Positions 1 through 12,491 are shown, numbered from the stretch's first letter. The stretch: DNA of 64,000 bases from Chryseobacterium sp. CH21 (GCF_004119445.1 NZ_QICI01000072.1:1-64000), one strand, 5' to 3'. Made by a program: numbers and translations. Notes: a model not told the origin generated them from the letters alone.

Positions 1-1112
1 CTAAGCAAAACAACTTTATTTAACATAAATGTTACTATTTTGTAATATTAAACCCTAAATCGCTGGATAGCAAGGAGAAAAATTTTAAACATTTGTTTGA
101 GGGGTTGGGTTTGAGGGTTTGAGAGGGGGAGAGTTTGGGGATGAGAGGGGGTTTCATCAGTAATGAGTAATGAGTAATGAAAGGTATCCTATATATAAGA
201 GGAGATCTCTTTCCAGAAAGATTCGTTTCTAAGTTGGGGAGCCAACAAGTTTTTTTTATTAAACGGGATCCATTCCTCTAAACTCAGGATTATAGACCGC
301 TTCTATTGAATTGTCAGGTACAAATAACCACAGATCGCACGGATTTGCACAGAGGATAATGGATCTATATATAAGAGAGAAAGGTTGATAGTACAGAATA
401 CACTTATTCTATAGCCCAGACAGCATTGTCACTCAGTAGGAGTCTATACAAAGCCTTTTCCATACAATTAAAATAACAAAAAGGAATTTATCATAAGTAA
501 AATAATTCGACTAAGCTCAGCATGACACTGCTAATACTAACGGCTAAAAAATCTTTGACATTATACTACTGTCATTTTGCTTCCTTTAAGATTATCATCA
601 ATAAGTCTGGATTCCTGCGGAATGACACAATGGGAATAGAGTGATGTATCTGTACACCGGTTATTGTATAGCAATTATAGATGTAAGAACTTCAGACTGA
701 TTATTCAAACCCCACAACCAGAAACTCGTAACTTTAAAACCCGAACCCCGAAGCTCATCATTCATCATTGGCCTCCCTACCCTAGCCCTGATAGAAATGG
801 TTACCCCGCAGTATGGGTGGGAGCGTGAGAGGGTTTGGGTACGGGAGCGGCTGGTGCGAGGAGTATGAATGGATAGCAGGATAAAGCTCCTGAGAATGTT
901 CGAGAGTGAGAGGGCCTGAGAGTTCGAGAGGGCAAGGGTGAGTAGGTTTGAGAATAAGACGGTGTGGGAGTGGAAAGGCTATAGCTGTTCCTTATATATG
1001 ATGAATGTTGGGAGCCAATCTCATTATCAAATGATCATTAATATAGCAATGTTGAAAAAGGATTTTACTTATACTATATATAATATATGTAGAATCGCTT
1101 CATACATTATGA
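1..1112. other. gene-free, G-rich, repeat-bearing region
   Basis: No convincing gene lies here. The short open frame at 938-1153 has low-complexity sequence and no recognisable domain. The region holds purine-rich words on the plus strand (GAGAGGG, TTTGGG, GGGAG variants at about 95-155 and 815-975), three tandem copies of TAATGAG around 160-180, and a diverged copy of the palindromic repeat found twice near 24 kb. I read it as non-coding spacer made of decayed repeats. Confidence 0.6.
506..577 (+). repeat. diverged copy of the 24-kb interspersed repeat
   Basis: The sequence begins TTCGACTAAGCTCAGCATGA, continues with a CTAATACTA block and ends with TTTGACATTAT and CTGTCAT. The same order of blocks is found at about 24092-24162 and 24275-24344. 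The first block also resembles the CTTCGACAAGCTCAG units flanking the GIY-YIG gene at 43.1-43.5 kb, so all of these probably belong to one dispersed palindromic superfamily. Confidence 0.55.
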
Positions 1113-2159
1113 TTAATCAAACAATCTCAATTGCTGATCACGGGTTCCGGTGAAATTGGAGGTAGAAAGTTTTGGAAATTCCTTCCCTTCAAAAAACTTC
1201 TTTTTTCCTATTTTAAAAGTTGTGTGAATCATTTCTGCGATATTCCCTTCTCCCCTTTGTCTTTCAAAATATCTTTTATCGCCTAGTTTCCCACCTCGCA
1301 TAGATCTGATAAGATTTAAGACTTTCTGCGCTCTGTCCGGAAAGTGAGCTTCAATCCAGTTAACAAAAACCGGTTCAACAGTATCATTTAGCCGCACCAA
1401 GGTATATCCGAATCCTAAAGCTCCAGCATCTGAAATGGCTTTTAATATATTCAATGGTTCATCACTGTTGAGCCCGGGAATGATAGGTGCTACCATTACA
1501 TGCACAGGGATATTGTTTTCGGAAAGGATTTCGACTGCTTTTAATTTATTTTTCGCAGAGCTTGTTCTTGGCTCCATTTTTCGCCGCAGCTCTTCATTGA
1601 TGGTTGGAATACTTAGAGAGACTGATACCAGATTCTGTTCTGCCATAGGTTTTAAAATATCAAGGTCTCTTAAAACCAAGGCATTTTTTGTCAGAACATT
1701 GACAGGATGTCTGTAATCAAGACAAACCTGCAGTAATTTCCTGGTGATTTCAAATTGTCTTTCAGCGGGCTGATAGCAGTCTGTATTTCCGGATAACAGA
1801 ATCGGGGCAGCTTTATAGCCACTTTTTTGAAAAAATTTCTCCAACAATTCGGGAGCATTCTTTTTTACCATGATTTTTCTTTCAAAATCAATTCCGGCAC
1901 TATAGCCCCAATATTCATGGGTAGGTCTCGCAAAACAGTAAGAGCATCCGTGCTCACATCCCTGATAAGGATTCATGGAATATTCCATCGGCAGATCTTC
2001 ACTTTTGACCTGATTAACAATGGTTTTGGGAAATACTTCAGTGAAAGAAGTCTTTACGGTTTCGAAATCTTCTTCTTCTGGCTCATAGGTATACTTGTCG
2101 AAACGATTGACAACGTTTCGCTGAGCTCCCTGACCTTTTATGAAATTTTCGTTTTGCAT
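1113..2159 (-). CDS. SPL-like radical SAM protein (PA0069 family)
   Basis: A 348-residue radical S-adenosylmethionine protein. The cysteine motif CX3CX2C is at residues 68-75 (GCEHGCSYCFARP) and would bind the 4Fe-4S cluster that cleaves SAM. The following THEYWG is typical of the PA0069/spore photoproduct lyase-like group. Length and order fit the family: N-terminal extension, radical SAM barrel, short tail. The substrate is unknown for these proteins, and DNA photoproduct repair should not be assumed. The gene is monocistronic, facing the gene-free region, with no partner that hints at its role. Confidence 0.85.
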   Translation of the reverse strand: MQNENFIKGQGAQRNVVNRFDKYTYEPEEEDFETVKTSFTEVFPKTIVNQVKSEDLPMEYSMNPYQGCEHGCSYCFARPTHEYWGYSAGIDFERKIMVKKNAPELLEKFFQKSGYKAAPILLSGNTDCYQPAERQFEITRKLLQVCLDYRHPVNVLTKNALVLRDLDILKPMAEQNLVSVSLSIPTINEELRRKMEPRTSSAKNKLKAVEILSENNIPVHVMVAPIIPGLNSDEPLNILKAISDAGALGFGYTLVRLNDTVEPVFVNWIEAHFPDRAQKVLNLIRSMRGGKLGDKRYFERQRGEGNIAEMIHTTFKIGKKKFFEGKEFPKLSTSNFTGTRDQQLRLFD

Positions 2160-2225
2160 TCCGATGTAAAATTAGAATGGAATTTTTATAAAATAATGAG
2201 TTTTAACATTAAAGTTTTCCACAAA

Positions 2226-2255
2226 AAATCCAACACTTTCAAAAGTGTTGGATTT
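2226..2255 (-). terminator. intrinsic terminator
   Basis: A perfect 14-bp inverted repeat (AAATCCAACACTTT at 2226-2239 and its complement at 2242-2255) with a 2-nt loop. A T run follows when read on the minus strand, so it ends transcription of the small membrane protein gene at 2281-2475. Confidence 0.85.
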
Positions 2256-2280
2256 AAACATAATTAAATATATTTTTTTA

Positions 2281-2475
2281 CTACTTCATTGCGTAAAATT
2301 CCACGCCGTGTGTTTCGTCGTCGTGGTTCTTTTCATCAAAGTGTCTGTGATAATCTGAATAGGAATCACTATATTTTTTATCTTTTTTCGTTAAAATTTT
2401 TTTAATACTAATTAAGCTTAATACTGCCAAAAGACCAACTCCCCCCGCCAGTAAAACTCCAACTTCTTTTTTCAT
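2281..2475 (-). CDS. small single-pass membrane protein, function unknown
   Basis: A 64-residue protein with a short basic start, one hydrophobic helix at about residues 6-24 (VGVLLAGGVGLLAVLSLISI), then a charged tail rich in Lys, Asp and His. It has its own terminator immediately downstream, which supports it being a real gene. I do not recognise a family. The tail is probably cytoplasmic or periplasmic and soluble; no catalytic motif is visible. Confidence 0.6.
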   Translation of the reverse strand: MKKEVGVLLAGGVGLLAVLSLISIKKILTKKDKKYSDSYSDYHRHFDEKNHDDETHGVEFYAMK

Positions 2476-2650
2476 ATTTTCTCTGATTTATTATTGATAC
2501 CATTGCAAAAAGCATACCTCTTTTATTTTTTCAAATTATAAATTTTGTTAACATTAAACTTTATTTTTAGGAAAATTACAATCTGCTATTTTTCTTATAT
2601 TTAAAAATTGTAATGGTTTAATTATTGTACTTAACAACAAAAATATTATT

Positions 2651-3001
2651 ATGGAAAATTCAGGAAATTTTGATGCAATGACCACCTTAAGCCAAGTCAT
2701 GAAAACACTTTCTGAGAGAGGAATACAAAGGGAATTCAGGATGAATGAAAAATGCGAAATGAAGTTTGAAAATTCGGACAAAGTTTATCAGCCTGCAGAG
2801 TTGGTTATTTTAAAAACATATCGTTTCGAAGGAGACAGTAATCCTGATGATAATGCGGTACTTTATGTGGTAAAAGATAATGCGGGAAACCGTGGAATGA
2901 TTATAGATTCTTACGGAGCAGACAGCAATTATCCCGGTGAAGAGTTTGATAAATTTCTGAGAGATATTCCTGTATTGGAAAGCGATGAATTTAATTTCTG
3001 A
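2651..3001 (+). CDS. small conserved protein of the family often mislabelled PRPP synthetase
   Basis: A 116-residue protein. The segment MTTLSQVMKTLSERG, then YRFEGDSNPDDNAVLYVV, then GMIIDSYG, matches the pattern of a small Bacteroidota family (TLSEAI-LKKRGY ... RFEG-SDPDD ... LVDAYG). Automatic annotation often names this family phosphoribosylpyrophosphate synthetase, but no PRPP-binding motif is visible, so that name is not supported. The function is unknown. It is a single gene converging on the AsmA-like gene downstream. Confidence 0.7.
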   Translation: MENSGNFDAMTTLSQVMKTLSERGIQREFRMNEKCEMKFENSDKVYQPAELVILKTYRFEGDSNPDDNAVLYVVKDNAGNRGMIIDSYGADSNYPGEEFDKFLRDIPVLESDEFNF

Positions 3002-3027
3002 GTAAATTCTTCTTTATATTGATTTTT

Positions 3028-3111
3028 TAAACCATTAAGTTTATTTTAATTAAAACCGATTTACTTCTATAGACTCAATAATCGATGATTCGATCTGATC
3101 TTAATGGTTTA
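3028..3111. terminator. long-loop inverted repeat between convergent genes
   Basis: TAAACCATTAAG (3028-3039) is repeated in exact inverse at 3100-3111, with about 60 nt between. It sits between two convergent genes and a T run precedes the left arm, so it may end transcription from both sides. The large loop makes this weaker than a classical terminator. Confidence 0.4.
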
Positions 3112-3116
3112 AAGAA

Positions 3117-5762
3117 TTATTCTTCAGATTTTTCCTTTTTTCTGAATATATTGTTCAGGAAACCTTTCTTTTCTTTTTTTTCTTCTTTTGGTTTGGAGGT
3201 TTTATTTTTGATCTCCTGTTTTATTTCTTTTACAGACTGCTTCATTTCTTTCACAGAAGACACTGCATTTTTCACCTTCATTTCTGTTTTTTCTACATTA
3301 GCACCAATCAACGTTTTCTTTAATCCCTGCTCTATTCCTTTCCAGAAGAGATTGAAGAAAGACTTTGTGGGATCGCGTTCTACATTTTCTACAGCAACAG
3401 ATTCCGGGTAGCTCCCTGAATCTGATTTTATAAAAATATTGGCTACAGCTGTCAGGAAGCCTTTTTTCTCGTTATTGTTTTTATTTAATACTGCAATTTT
3501 CAGGTCTTTATGCTTAAGATTAAAAGTTCCGTGTAATCCAGCAGGATTTCCCTTAAAATTAAAGAGCATTTCCTGAATTGTTCCTGCAGTAGCTGTCACA
3601 TGAAGATAAGGTCTGATAAAAGGATTGATTCCACTGGCCGGAAGATTAGTGGTTTTTCCGGAGATGGCAAATGCGTCGTTCTGATCGGCCACATCAAAGT
3701 TCCAGTTGACAGAAAGCGGAGACAGGTTCATGAAAGAGCAATTGATTTTAATATCCACTTTTATGGGCTTTCCTTTTATTTTAGCGGAATTCAGGTTTTT
3801 GACCTTCATATTAAAATTACTGAAAGTGAGTTTTCCCGGCCCCATACTTTCCGGAGTATCTTCTTCGTATACCAGGACAGAATTTTTCAGATCGAGATTC
3901 TGAATTGTCATCGGAATTTTAATGGATCGCAGCATTTTGGAATACAAGGCCTTTATTTTGGGATCGTCTTTCGGGATTTTACTTCTGAAAATATTGGCGT
4001 TTGCCGACTCAATGCTTACGTGGGAAGCATTCACCATTTTATGTTGAGAAAACAGCTCCCACTCTCCTTCTGCTGTTATTTGCGCAGCTTTCAGATCATA
4101 CAGATCCCTCTCAACGGGTATCATTTTGATAAACTGTGCTCTCGAAACGAGAGGTTTCATGACAAAATTACTAATCTGCACTTTATTCTTATTGAGCTTT
4201 AGAAGCCCCAGGCTCATGTTATAAAATTGTGTCTTATAAGCCAGGTTTCTGGTGGTAAGATAATAGTCTTTTACTTTAAAAGACAGCCCAGATTGATTGG
4301 GTTTAGGTGATAATTCAATATTATTTACGGTGGCATTCAAGTCATGAAACGCTAAAGGCTGTTTTCCGCTCTCATAAATTATATTTGAATTTTTCAAAGA
4401 CATTTTTCTTACAATAAGTGACTGTATAATCTCTGATCCGGAAGTTTTATTTTGTTTCTTCTCCCCAGCTTTGATGGTTCCGTTTATATTATTTACAAGA
4501 ATATCTTTGATGTCCAGATTGAGTTTTTTATCAACAAATTCGAGTTTATTGATATTAAAAGCAATATGATCTGTTTTTAGATCCATTGTTGTTTTTCCGA
4601 TTGCAGAAGAGCCTGGTGTTAATACGGCATCCAGAATTTCACCGTTTGCAGGCTTCAAGGCAAGACTTCTGATCGCAATATTCTGATGGTTAGAATATAA
4701 AATATCCTTTCCGGAAAGCAGGAAATCTTTATATCCGAAAGGAATGATTTGTTCTGAAGTTTCCTTATTGAATATCAGCTGACTGATATTTAAACTCAAT
4801 GCTCCGACAGACAAGAGTTTATTTCCATCCGGTTTGTTGATCTGTACTACAGCATTATTGAGTTTAAAATTATTTAAATCAATCTCAAAGTTTGATTCTT
4901 TGTTATTCTTTTTGGTTTTTATACCCGTATTATATATTGTAAAGATTGGATTTTGAAAATCTGCGTTGGTAAGTGAGACTTTATTTTTCTTCAGCACAAC
5001 GTCTTTAAATTCCATTTTGGGAATATTACATGCAAATAGTTGAGATTTTTTAGGGTAAAACTTTTTAAACTGAGCAAAGGAAAGCAGCGGAGTCAATCTG
5101 AAATTCTCAACAGACATTTGTCCATCTGTAGTATTCACAGAATTTACGGTAATGGCATATGTTTCATTGGGACGTACAAAAAACTTTTCTCCCTTGATGC
5201 TATAGCTGTCAAATTCGATGGGTAATTTATCTTCTACAGATTCTTCTATCATCTGCAGGTTCTCTACCAACAAATTCAGCTTCTGTACGGATACAAATTT
5301 CTGTTTAGTATGCTTGAAAACGGCAAATTTACCATCGTGGATCCTTATATTTTCAAGTAAGAACGGATTTTTTTTCTTTCCGGTTTTGTGATCACGGGGT
5401 TTTGCAAGAACAATATTTAGCTCAGGTCTTGCCAGCAATACATCCGATGAGCTGATTCTTTTATTGAAAACAGCATCATAAATTCCAAAGCGGCTTATCT
5501 TCAAAGTGTCAACAGTTCCCTGTAAACCGATAACGTCTGTATTTTGCGGATCTTTGCTGTTTACTGAGATTCCAGTTGCGAAAATATTTCCTGTTCCCAG
5601 ATCCACATCCAAGGTTTTGTAGGAAACTTTATAGTTTGTATTCTTTTTTATATATTCGGGAAGTTGGGTTTTAAGCCATATATTCAGTCCGAAATTCGCA
5701 GCAAGAAGAATTCCTGCCAGGATCCCGAAACTTATTAATAGTCTTTTAACCCATTTCCTCAT
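3117..5762 (-). CDS. AsmA-like / DUF748 envelope protein
   Basis: An 881-residue protein with one N-terminal transmembrane helix (about residues 8-28) followed by a long beta-rich region of repeated leucine/asparagine strands. This is the layout of AsmA/TamB-like and DUF748 proteins that span the periplasm and help move lipids to or maintain the outer membrane. The C-terminus (from about residue 815) is a charged coiled coil, very rich in Lys and Glu. The start is the only Met before the membrane helix. It probably acts in envelope homeostasis; this is inferred from architecture, not from a conserved catalytic site. Confidence 0.7.
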   Translation of the reverse strand: MRKWVKRLLISFGILAGILLAANFGLNIWLKTQLPEYIKKNTNYKVSYKTLDVDLGTGNIFATGISVNSKDPQNTDVIGLQGTVDTLKISRFGIYDAVFNKRISSSDVLLARPELNIVLAKPRDHKTGKKKNPFLLENIRIHDGKFAVFKHTKQKFVSVQKLNLLVENLQMIEESVEDKLPIEFDSYSIKGEKFFVRPNETYAITVNSVNTTDGQMSVENFRLTPLLSFAQFKKFYPKKSQLFACNIPKMEFKDVVLKKNKVSLTNADFQNPIFTIYNTGIKTKKNNKESNFEIDLNNFKLNNAVVQINKPDGNKLLSVGALSLNISQLIFNKETSEQIIPFGYKDFLLSGKDILYSNHQNIAIRSLALKPANGEILDAVLTPGSSAIGKTTMDLKTDHIAFNINKLEFVDKKLNLDIKDILVNNINGTIKAGEKKQNKTSGSEIIQSLIVRKMSLKNSNIIYESGKQPLAFHDLNATVNNIELSPKPNQSGLSFKVKDYYLTTRNLAYKTQFYNMSLGLLKLNKNKVQISNFVMKPLVSRAQFIKMIPVERDLYDLKAAQITAEGEWELFSQHKMVNASHVSIESANANIFRSKIPKDDPKIKALYSKMLRSIKIPMTIQNLDLKNSVLVYEEDTPESMGPGKLTFSNFNMKVKNLNSAKIKGKPIKVDIKINCSFMNLSPLSVNWNFDVADQNDAFAISGKTTNLPASGINPFIRPYLHVTATAGTIQEMLFNFKGNPAGLHGTFNLKHKDLKIAVLNKNNNEKKGFLTAVANIFIKSDSGSYPESVAVENVERDPTKSFFNLFWKGIEQGLKKTLIGANVEKTEMKVKNAVSSVKEMKQSVKEIKQEIKNKTSKPKEEKKEKKGFLNNIFRKKEKSEE

Positions 5763-5789
5763 ATTCTGTGATTTGGTCTTTTGTATAAA

Positions 5790-6587
5790 TTAATTCTTTA
5801 TTTCAAGCTCAATTACATATCCTTCATGTCCTCTTATATTGATAAAGTTTCCTCCTTCAAATCCAAGATACTGTCCTTTGATTCCTGTAAGTTTCCCTGT
5901 AAATTCAGGTTTTTTATCTAAAGTAAATGAATTTACTTTCTCTGGTTTTTCAAAAGGATAATCGAATGCCCACAATTCTTCACCTTCACTGTAAAATTTC
6001 TGAAAATCTTCAGGGAAATATTCTTTTATCTTTTGTCTGAAGTCTGCAAGATCTATTTCTCCTTCAAAATCATCCTGCAGCATTTTTCTCCAGTTGGTTT
6101 TATCTGCCAGATGTTCTTTTAAAGCAACTTCTATCATTCCTGCTTCATAGCGGTTCTCTGTTCTTGCAATGGGTAATGCAAAAGTTGCACCCTGATCAAT
6201 CCACCTTGTAGGAATCTGTGTATTTCTGGTCACTCCTACTTTTACATCTCCGGTATACGCCAGATAAACGGTGTGTGGCTGCAGCTGAATTTGTTTTTCC
6301 ACTTCAAGATCACGTTCTGCAACTCCTAAATGTGCTGTAGAAAGTTCCGGACGTATAATGGTATCACTGGCATAAGGGCTTTCAAAAAAACAACTTTTGC
6401 AGAATCCCATTCTGTAAATAGGCTTATTGAGTCCACAATTTACACATTGGAACCCTGTATGTTTGATGCTTAACTCCTTCCCAAACAGCTCATTCATATG
6501 GATCAGATCTCCTGAAAGATTAAGATAATACTGAATGGGTTTTGCGTCGAAGCTTGTCATTTTTAAAATTTGCCCTTGAAACTGCAT
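5790..6587 (-). CDS. DUF2797 domain protein
   Basis: A 265-residue protein with a CX2C...CX2C zinc-ribbon-like segment near residues 48-67 (FQCVNCGLNKPIYRMGFCKSC), then a region with VYLAYTGDVKVGVTR and PTRWIDQGA. The latter resembles the GIY-YIG-like fold described for DUF2797 proteins. The length is typical of the family. The biochemical role is not established. It lies 27 nt upstream of the AsmA-like gene on the same strand, so the two may be cotranscribed. Confidence 0.75.
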   Translation of the reverse strand: MQFQGQILKMTSFDAKPIQYYLNLSGDLIHMNELFGKELSIKHTGFQCVNCGLNKPIYRMGFCKSCFFESPYASDTIIRPELSTAHLGVAERDLEVEKQIQLQPHTVYLAYTGDVKVGVTRNTQIPTRWIDQGATFALPIARTENRYEAGMIEVALKEHLADKTNWRKMLQDDFEGEIDLADFRQKIKEYFPEDFQKFYSEGEELWAFDYPFEKPEKVNSFTLDKKPEFTGKLTGIKGQYLGFEGGNFINIRGHEGYVIELEIKN

Positions 6588-6622
6588 AATGATGTTTTTA
6601 AGTATAAGTAAATATAGAAATT

Positions 6623-7678
6623 TTATTTGATCTTTTTTTGCGCTTTAATCTGGTCCAGTTCCTTTTTCAGAGCAGTTATCTGGCTTTGAAGTTTTTGCAA
6701 TTCCGGATTATTTATATTTTTTGACTGAGGCGAATACTGCCATATCAGATGAATATCCTTTACTAATTCATTATGCTCATCCAGTCTTTTTTTACTGATG
6801 GTAATACTGTCATTCAAAAGGGTGATTTTTAAAAAATTCTGTTTTTTTTCTTTAAATGACTCATGATTAATAATAGCCAGCTCAGGATGGCTTTCCTTGA
6901 TAATTCTGATATATTTTTCCGACCTCTCTTTCAATGTTTCTTTCTCCCACTTTTTTTTGGTAAGCAGTATACTTGGAATCAAAATAATAACGGAAAGCAA
7001 GCTTATCCATACAGAAACTTTACGATTATTGCTGTTTTTTTCTCTGTAGTATTTTTGATATCCTAATACGAGACTTAGTATCCAGGTCCCCACCGCAATA
7101 AAAAAACAATTGATAAGATAAAAATAAAATCCCCCCCAAAAATATTCCCAGTTTCCATTGGCAATACCAAATCCTGCTGTACACAAAGGAGGTATACATG
7201 CTGTAGAAACGGCCACCCCTGCAATAACTTTGATTGCTTCTTTCCTTACAATCCCCAAGAACCATGCAAGCCCTCCAAGCAACGCTAAAAAACAGTCAAA
7301 AATAGTTGCCGCTTTAAAGCTTTCAAGCTGTGAAGTTTCTGAATGAAAAGGAGAAACCAGAAAATATAATGTGGAAGAACAGATGGCCACTACTATCATC
7401 AAAAGCCAGTTAAAAACACCCAGCCTTATAAGCCCATTGTTTCCTATAGAAAACCCAAATGCAATTCCAACAACCGGTCCCATTAATGGAGAAATAAGCA
7501 TTGCACCAATTACCGCAGCCGGACTATTAACATTTAACCCAATACAGGCAATACCCATAGAAATTACCAGAAGCCAAAGATTGTGACCGCGGAAATAAAT
7601 GCCTTCCTCTATCTCTCCAAATGTAAATTCTTCTTCTTCTTCTTTAGGAAGTACAAATAGCTTTTGAAGATTTATCAT
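6623..7678 (-). CDS. DUF389 integral membrane protein
   Basis: A 351-residue membrane protein. Hydrophobic segments cover about residues 30-230, with the family-typical sequence NSPAAVIGAMLISPLMGPVV near residue 50 and a conserved GVAVSTACIPPLCTAGFG stretch near 155-170. The C-terminal 100 residues are soluble and end in a Gln/Lys/Leu coiled coil. DUF389 proteins are widespread, and transport is suspected but unproven. It is the first gene of a minus-strand run with the DUF2797 and AsmA-like genes, and its start is 77 nt from the divergent epimerase gene. Confidence 0.8.
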   Translation of the reverse strand: MINLQKLFVLPKEEEEEFTFGEIEEGIYFRGHNLWLLVISMGIACIGLNVNSPAAVIGAMLISPLMGPVVGIAFGFSIGNNGLIRLGVFNWLLMIVVAICSSTLYFLVSPFHSETSQLESFKAATIFDCFLALLGGLAWFLGIVRKEAIKVIAGVAVSTACIPPLCTAGFGIANGNWEYFWGGFYFYLINCFFIAVGTWILSLVLGYQKYYREKNSNNRKVSVWISLLSVIILIPSILLTKKKWEKETLKERSEKYIRIIKESHPELAIINHESFKEKKQNFLKITLLNDSITISKKRLDEHNELVKDIHLIWQYSPQSKNINNPELQKLQSQITALKKELDQIKAQKKIK

Positions 7679-7729
7679 TAATTTATATTTTCTGACAAAA
7701 GTATAAAAACGTCATTCAAGTTTTATTAA

Positions 7730-7737
7730 TAAATTTG
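7730..7737 (+). promoter_or_regulatory. -7 promoter element of the epimerase gene
   Basis: TAAATTTG matches the Bacteroidota -7 consensus TAnnTTTG, 17 nt before the start codon at 7755. No clear -33 TTG was found at the expected distance. Confidence 0.5.
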
Positions 7738-7754
7738 TCAATTAAAATCAACAA

Positions 7755-8783
7755 ATGAATTATCTTGTAACCGGAGGAAGCGGTTTTATTGGTTCCCACC
7801 TAATAGAGAAATTATTAAGAAATGGACATTCTGTCATAAACATTGACAATTTTGATGATTTCTATGACTATCAGGTAAAAATTAAAAATACTTTAGAGTC
7901 AATCGGTAAAAATTCGGATTTTGAATTCTCAGATAAAGAGACCGATATCCCGCATTTGGTTTCCCTTACTCATTCTGATCAATATTCCCTCTATTGGCAG
8001 GATATCCGGGACAAAAAAGGTTTAGAAAATATCTTTAAAAATCATCCTATTGATATGGTAGTTCATCTGGCAGCCCTTGCTGGTGTGCGCCCTTCTATTG
8101 AACGTCCTCTGGAGTACGAAGAAGTGAATGTACGCGGTACTATGAATCTTTGGGAACTTTGTAAGGATTTCAATATTAAAAAATTCATTTGCGCCTCCTC
8201 TTCAAGTGTTTACGGAAACAATGAAAAAATTCCTTTTTCAGAAACAGATAATGTTGATAATCCTATTTCCCCCTATGCGGCAACTAAAAAAAGCGGTGAG
8301 ATCATAGGACATGTTTACCATTCATTATATAATATAGATATCATCCAGCTTAGATTCTTCACCGTATATGGGCCAAGACAGAGACCGGATCTTGCCATAC
8401 ACAAATTTGTAAAGCTTATTTCAGAAGATCAGGAAATTCCTTTCTATGGGGATGGAAGCACAGCCAGAGATTATACTTATATAGATGATATTATTGACGG
8501 CATTACCAAGTCTATCCTTTATCTGGAAAACAATTCCGGAGTTTATGAAATTCTTAATCTCGGAGAAAACCAGGTGATCACATTATCTGAGATGGTGACC
8601 ACCATAGAAAATGCACTTGGAAAAACTGCCTCCAAAAAAATTCTGCCAATGCAGCCGGGAGATGTCACAAAAACAAATGCCGATATTACCAAAGCAATGA
8701 GTTTAATTGGCTATAAACCGGCCACAGACTTCCAAAATGGCATAAAAAAATTTGTGGAATGGTTTTTGAGAAAACGACATTAA
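7755..8783 (+). CDS. NAD-dependent nucleotide-sugar epimerase (UDP-glucuronate 4-epimerase type)
   Basis: A 342-residue short-chain dehydrogenase/reductase of the extended type. The NAD-binding TGGSGFIG is at residues 6-13. The catalytic Ser/Tyr/Lys set is visible as SSSSVYG (about 148-154) and Tyr174-x3-Lys178 (SPYAATKKSGE). RFFTVYGPRQRPD is the sugar-nucleotide binding stretch typical of UDP-glucuronate/UDP-GlcNAc 4-epimerases. It probably supplies a sugar for surface polysaccharide or glycan synthesis. It stands alone, with no glycosyltransferases nearby, so the exact substrate cannot be set from context. Confidence 0.88.
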   Translation: MNYLVTGGSGFIGSHLIEKLLRNGHSVINIDNFDDFYDYQVKIKNTLESIGKNSDFEFSDKETDIPHLVSLTHSDQYSLYWQDIRDKKGLENIFKNHPIDMVVHLAALAGVRPSIERPLEYEEVNVRGTMNLWELCKDFNIKKFICASSSSVYGNNEKIPFSETDNVDNPISPYAATKKSGEIIGHVYHSLYNIDIIQLRFFTVYGPRQRPDLAIHKFVKLISEDQEIPFYGDGSTARDYTYIDDIIDGITKSILYLENNSGVYEILNLGENQVITLSEMVTTIENALGKTASKKILPMQPGDVTKTNADITKAMSLIGYKPATDFQNGIKKFVEWFLRKRH

Positions 8784-8894
8784 GTAAATTGCTGACACAG
8801 CTGCCAGTCAGTTTGTGACAGCCATTTATAAGAAAAAATTATAAAAAGAATTGAAAATCAAGTATAAAAAAGTTTATTATACAACCTATTTTTA

Positions 8895-8902
8895 TACTTT
8901 TG
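8895..8902 (+). promoter_or_regulatory. -7 promoter element of the DUF2795 gene
   Basis: TACTTTTG fits TAnnTTTG, 17 nt before the start at 8920. A TTTA at 8873-8876, 18 nt upstream, is near the expected -33 position. Confidence 0.55.
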
Positions 8903-8919
8903 CAAAAAATTAGAAAATT

Positions 8920-9141
8920 ATGTACTGGACATTAGAATTAGCTTCATATTTAAGTGACGCACCTTGGCCAATGACAAAAGCAGAGCTTATTGACTACGCA
9001 ATCAGAACTGGTGCACCAATGGAAGTAGTAGAAAACCTTCAGGCAATTGAGGATGAAGGAGAAATTTATGAATCTATCGAAGAAGTATGGAGTGACTATC
9101 CTACCGACGAGGATTTCCTTTGGAACGAGGACGAATATTAA
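8920..9141 (+). CDS. DUF2795 domain protein
   Basis: A 73-residue acidic protein, MYWTLELASYLSDAPWPMTK followed by ELIDYAIRTGAP and a run of Glu/Asp. This is the DUF2795 pattern common in Flavobacteriia. The family is small and of unknown function; the fold is probably a short helical domain. It has its own promoter and precedes secA by 123 nt, a frequent neighbour arrangement in this group, although a functional link to Sec is not shown. Confidence 0.8.
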   Translation: MYWTLELASYLSDAPWPMTKAELIDYAIRTGAPMEVVENLQAIEDEGEIYESIEEVWSDYPTDEDFLWNEDEY

Positions 9142-9264
9142 TAAAGCGATAAGCTTTAGGCTGCGTGCTTAGAGCTTTTTTGCCCTTTTTATATATTAAT
9201 TTACACGATAAGTGTTATTTAAAACGCTTAAAGCATTTTGCATTAAGCATAAAGCAAAAAATTT
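9142..9264. repeat. spacer built of iterated AAGC/GCTT words
   Basis: The spacer between the DUF2795 gene and secA is made of variants of one word on both strands (GCGATAAGCTTTAGGC, GCTTAGAGC, CGCTTAAAGC, GCATTAAGCATAAAGC). The mraY-murD spacer at 39348-39409 uses the same words. It can fold into alternative hairpins and may be a transcribed spacer element. Confidence 0.4.
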
Positions 9265-12339
<3,075 letters not shown>

Positions 12340-12362
12340 GAAAATTTTAATAAAATAATATA

Positions 12363-12397
12363 AAAACCGCTCTGGCATTGACTAGAGCGGTTTTTTG
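12363..12397 (+). terminator. intrinsic terminator of secA
   Basis: AAAACCGCTCT (12363-12373) pairs perfectly with AGAGCGGTTTT (12384-12394), followed by a T run. It lies 23 nt after the secA stop. Confidence 0.92.
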
Positions 12398-12441
12398 TTA
12401 TTCAATATATAATATTTCATGATAAATGTCAAGCTTATTAT

Positions 12442-12472
12442 TTATTTAGAATACTTAAAAATAATATATTTG
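12442..12472 (+). promoter_or_regulatory. promoter with possible Fur-like operator before the iron-uptake block
   Basis: TATATTTG at 12465-12472 fits the TAnnTTTG -7 element, 19 nt before the PepSY gene start. Immediately upstream, 12442-12464 is an imperfect inverted repeat, TTATTTAGA ... TTAAAAATAA. Its left half fits flavobacterial Fur-box-like sequences, while the right half is degenerate. Iron regulation is plausible given the genes controlled but is an inference. Confidence 0.4.
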
Positions 12473-12491
12473 CAAAAAATTTGACTGCTTC

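Noticed and set aside
938..1153. 71-residue plus-strand frame
   Set aside because: No family features, overlaps the end of the radical SAM gene on the other strand and lies in low-complexity DNA.
2651..3001. PRPP synthetase activity for the 116-residue protein
   Set aside because: The name is common for this family but no PRPP or ATP motif is visible.
3600..4202. 200-residue plus-strand frame
   Set aside because: It is antisense to the AsmA-like gene, with composition of a shadow frame and no motif.
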